NCBI GenBank assembly: GCA_037129555.1
Contig: JBAXUS010000236.1
Span: forward strand, 1-8,791
Direction: 5' to 3'
Length of the DNA stretch: 8,791 bases
Source of the DNA: JANXLS01 sp037129555
GTDB lineage: Bacteria > Planctomycetota > SZUA-567 > H5-PLA8
This document shows positions 6,628-8,791 of this stretch, piece by piece. The translations under genes were made by a program, and so were the position numbers. The notes below the pieces were generated by a model that was given only the letters and a program-made list of their open reading frames with translations, was not told where the DNA came from and did not search any database. The number at the start of each line of letters is the position of its first letter. The first letter of the stretch is position 1.

Positions 6628-6663
6628 AAAAAAATTTAAAAGGACGGCATGTGAGTGCCGTCC
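6628..6663 (-). terminator. Intrinsic terminator of copy B, distal
   Basis: GGACGGCA (6642-6649) and TGCCGTCC (6656-6663) form a perfect 8-bp stem with a 6-base loop. On the minus strand it is followed by TTTT, AAA and then seven T (to 6628). It lies 57 bases after the stop codon of copy B. Confidence 0.8.
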
Positions 6664-6682
6664 CGGGTCAATCATGGTGAAT

Positions 6683-6708
6683 AAAACAGACGGTCTGGTA
6701 AGGCCGTC
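6683..6708 (-). terminator. Intrinsic terminator of copy B, proximal
   Basis: On the minus strand GACGGCCT (6708-6701) and AGACCGTC (6696-6689) form an 8-bp stem with one A-C mismatch and a 4-base loop, followed by TGTTTTAT. It lies 11 bases after the copy B stop. It is weaker than the next hairpin; together they make a tandem terminator. Confidence 0.55.
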
Positions 6709-6719
6709 CTAACGAGCGA

Positions 6720-8411
6720 TCATTCAGGCGCGAGCTTTTGGTAGCGGTAGTAAACTTCCAAACACAATGCGCCGATGGCGGTCTCGCCGACGCGGCCCCA
6801 ATGTTTGGCAAAGTGTCCGACGGGATCCCAGCTGCCGGAATCGTCACCGTCTTTGCGCTGGTTGGTCATGAGCGCTGTTTTCATGGATTCGTTCCACTTC
6901 TTCCACAAATCGCCGCCCTGTTGGAAGACGCAAAGAGTGCCGTAGTACCAATAATACAAATCGACGCGCTCGCCATTTCCTTCCCAAGTCGGGACGCCGC
7001 CTTTGGCGACAAAGCCTTCGACGCTGGCTTGGAGATCTTCTTTTTTCCAGCCCATGAACTGGCGGCAGAGACAACCGATGGCGGTCAAGCGGTGTGAGCC
7101 GCCTGCGTTCTTGGCCATGTAGGCATACGTCGACGGAGGCGCATAGCCTGGATCGCCGCCTGCGCCTTTGTGCTCGACGCTATCGAGGAATTTGATGGCT
7201 CCATCGAATGACGCGGGGTTGACGTGCAGCCCGGCGACTTTCGCGGATTTCAACGCCATGACGAACCAACCGGTCACTGACGTATCGCCTTCGGACTTGG
7301 GTGCATAGCGCCAGCCGAATTTGTCCGAGCCTTCGCCAGCTTGGTGAACTTCAGTGCAATAATTGATACACTTTTGCGCGGCGTCGCGCGTGTCGGGAAC
7401 GTTGGCCATGGCAGCTGCTTCGGCCATCGCCATGGCGGTGATCGCGGCGGCGTAACTATGACCAATTGAGCCGTTTGCGGCCTGTTTGCTTTTCAACCAT
7501 GCGACCGCGCGGCGGACGTTATCTTTGTATTCGCCGACTTTTTCGGAATGTCCGGCTCCGAGGAACGCGAGGAGCGAGAGGCCTGTGACGGCTTCGTCGC
7601 AGGGCATGTCAGCCGCGTATTTTTTTGCATCCCAATGGCCATCTGTTTCTTGATGATAGGCCAGCCAACGCAAAGCGCCATCGACTGAGTTTTCAGTGGC
7701 CTTTGAGCCGCCGTGTTTCTTGACCATCAATTTACGACCGCCACCACCACGGTTGCCGAAGCTGCCGCGTCCTGCGCCAGTGTCGTTGCCGACGCCGGTA
7801 CCGTGGCCGCCGCCCCAACCACCACCACTACCGGGGCTGCGTGCGGCACCTGCACCGATCATGTCTTCGAGTGTTGCGCCACCCGAACCACCGCCGCCCG
7901 CTGCATCATCGCTGCCTTTGACGCTGTGGAACATATGCGCGTCAGGGTTGCCGAATGCACTTTTTGTGTCCGGGCGGTCGAGGTTGATCGTTTCAAAATG
8001 GTCGCCGATTTCAGCTTTCTTCAGAATGTCCGGCGGGACTTCGATGTTGGACATTTCTTTCGATGTCGGGTCGGTCGGATGCGTGTCGCGATCCGACATC
8101 AACGCGGTCTTCATTTCTTCTTTAGGCTTCTTGTCATCAACAGGATCGACCGGTCGTGTCAGTTGAGTGACGGTTACGAGCGGTTCGCGTTCATCAGTGT
8201 CAAGGTTGTAGGCAATGGACATCATGTACGCCAAAACGATCAGGAGAACATGGAACACCACAGACACCAACCACCACGGCGCTTGGCTGGTCAACGTGTT
8301 GACGAACGAATCGCTTTGCGGTTGTTCTTCGAAGCTCTGGTCGACTTCGTTGTTGGTTTCTTCAGCGGTTTCATCGTACTGCTCGTCAACACCACCCTCT
8401 TCATCAGCCAT
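6720..8411 (-). CDS. TonB-like membrane anchor fused to squalene-cyclase/prenyltransferase repeat domain, copy B
   Basis: This encodes 563 residues and is a paralog of copy A. The N-terminal cytoplasmic tail (1-38) is strongly acidic and unlike that of A. The membrane helix (about 46-68) keeps Ser50, His54 and Ser65 in TonB spacing. From Thr39 to Asn241 (203 residues: helix, charged stretch and glycine-rich linker) I find one substitution against A (Leu to Ile). The repeat domain then diverges: B lacks 10 residues that A has around A309-325, has MPCDEAV where A has KTDTAV, and ends LAPE. QW-type motifs and the Cys residues in GCLCRQF, TLCVF and ALCLEV are kept. The frame reaches 8504, but the ATG at 8411 has GAGGG 7 bases upstream and marks where an acidic tail comparable to A begins. 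Two terminators follow, so it is likely expressed on its own. Its substrate or ligand is unknown. Confidence 0.9.
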   Translation of the reverse strand: MADEEGGVDEQYDETAEETNNEVDQSFEEQPQSDSFVNTLTSQAPWWLVSVVFHVLLIVLAYMMSIAYNLDTDEREPLVTVTQLTRPVDPVDDKKPKEEMKTALMSDRDTHPTDPTSKEMSNIEVPPDILKKAEIGDHFETINLDRPDTKSAFGNPDAHMFHSVKGSDDAAGGGGSGGATLEDMIGAGAARSPGSGGGWGGGHGTGVGNDTGAGRGSFGNRGGGGRKLMVKKHGGSKATENSVDGALRWLAYHQETDGHWDAKKYAADMPCDEAVTGLSLLAFLGAGHSEKVGEYKDNVRRAVAWLKSKQAANGSIGHSYAAAITAMAMAEAAAMANVPDTRDAAQKCINYCTEVHQAGEGSDKFGWRYAPKSEGDTSVTGWFVMALKSAKVAGLHVNPASFDGAIKFLDSVEHKGAGGDPGYAPPSTYAYMAKNAGGSHRLTAIGCLCRQFMGWKKEDLQASVEGFVAKGGVPTWEGNGERVDLYYWYYGTLCVFQQGGDLWKKWNESMKTALMTNQRKDGDDSGSWDPVGHFAKHWGRVGETAIGALCLEVYYRYQKLAPE

Positions 8412-8791
8412 GTTTATGCCCTCGTGTTTTCTGGTCCGATGGAACGTTGCGGCACAGAAGCCGCGATTAGGGAATCGACTCGAACAATAATTAAAATGAT
8501 ACACGTAGACGTTGCAACGGATCTCTCACTATATTGTGAACGGAGCCGCGCCGGGTTTATTGCACTTATTTTCAGTGAATAACCCAAAAGTGAAAAAAAA
8601 GCAGATATTTTTTGCACACGTGCGGTTAGTGGAAGTGTTTGGATTGAGTTATTGACTCGCGCGTGAATAAAGAGACACGACGGAGAGTAGAGCCGATTTT
8701 TAATCGGCTTAACAGGCGCGAGAATGAGCCGATTAAAAATCGGCTCTACACAAATAGACGCATTGTCTACGCGCGGATCAATAGGTAATTA
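8412..8791. other. Upstream region of copy B, no gene seen
   Basis: These 380 bases hold no supported gene. The part nearest copy B (8412-8660) is AT-rich and should contain its promoter, but no pair of boxes with good spacing stands out. TATAGT (minus strand, within the small inverted repeat TCAC-N6-GTGA near 8528-8541) is the best -10 candidate and has no -35 partner. The part beyond 8687 holds a nested palindrome. Confidence 0.55.
8687..8749. repeat. Nested palindromic repeat, 23-bp perfect inverted arms
   Basis: Positions 8687-8709 and 8727-8749 are exact inverted copies (23 bp) around a 17-base spacer. Each arm is itself a hairpin: AGCCGATT-TTT-AATCGGCT at 8691-8709 and AGCCGATT-AAA-AATCGGCT at 8727-8745. 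The DNA can thus fold as one long stem or two short ones. No T tract follows on either strand. It resembles a small extragenic palindromic or MITE-like element, and may mark the border between copy B's unit and the genes to the right. Confidence 0.7.

Larger units (their letters stand above)
6362..6719. other. Gene-free region between copies A and B
   Basis: These 358 bases hold no supported gene. On the minus strand they contain two terminators for copy B, then an AT-rich stretch with a promoter candidate, then a leader of roughly 160 bases before copy A. A 63-codon frame at 6262-6453 crosses the copy A start in another frame and has no support. Confidence 0.7.

Noticed and set aside
7713..8582. 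A 289-codon plus-strand open frame, and a Pro-rich 156-codon one at 7696-8166.
   Set aside because: Both are antisense to copy B; the Pro-rich part is the complement of the Gly-rich linker, and similar frames appear against copy A. No ribosome binding site or recognisable domain.
8555..8595. CACTTTT...GAAAATAAGTG upstream of copy B, resembling the operator-like repeat upstream of copy A.
   Set aside because: The arms are short and imperfect in an AT-rich region; not enough to claim a shared operator.

Overview
The window looks like a chromosomal piece of a Planctomycetota-type bacterium. The basis is family content seen in translation: an ExbB with its own signal peptide, several ExbD paralogs, a membrane-anchored squalene-cyclase-repeat protein present twice, and a Tat-exported ThuA-like protein. 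This combination is, from general knowledge, typical of planctomycetes; the species cannot be named. All eight genes I support lie on the minus strand, so they read from right to left.

Right to left: an upstream region (8412-8791) with a nested 63-bp palindrome; copy B of a TonB-like/alpha-toroid protein (6720-8411); a gene-free stretch (6362-6719) with two tandem intrinsic terminators, then a good sigma-70-like promoter overlapped by a 9-bp inverted repeat; copy A of the same protein (4652-6361); an ExbB/TolQ/MotA proton-channel subunit (3745-4494); two near-identical ExbD proteins (3011-3529 and 2301-2819); a divergent third ExbD-like protein (1733-2227); a strong terminator (1675-1699); a membrane protein of unknown function with an OB-like stretch (801-1613); and the start of a Tat-exported ThuA-like protein that runs off the left edge (1-728).

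The main point: the two large proteins carry, at their single transmembrane helix, the Ser-x3-His-x10-Ser spacing of the TonB anchor (S16, H20, S31 in E. coli TonB). They are followed by a charged, glycine-rich periplasmic linker and a squalene-cyclase/prenyltransferase-type repeat domain instead of the TonB C-terminal domain. Next to ExbB and three ExbDs, this suggests a complete proton-motive-force-driven machine in which the moving part ends in an alpha-toroid. The TonB-like role is an inference; the motif, topology and neighbourhood are visible.

Transcription is probably in several units: B alone, ended by tandem terminators; A-exbB-exbD-exbD-exbD-like, with possible internal promoters and hairpins that could set relative amounts, ended at 1675-1699; then the membrane protein and the ThuA-like gene.
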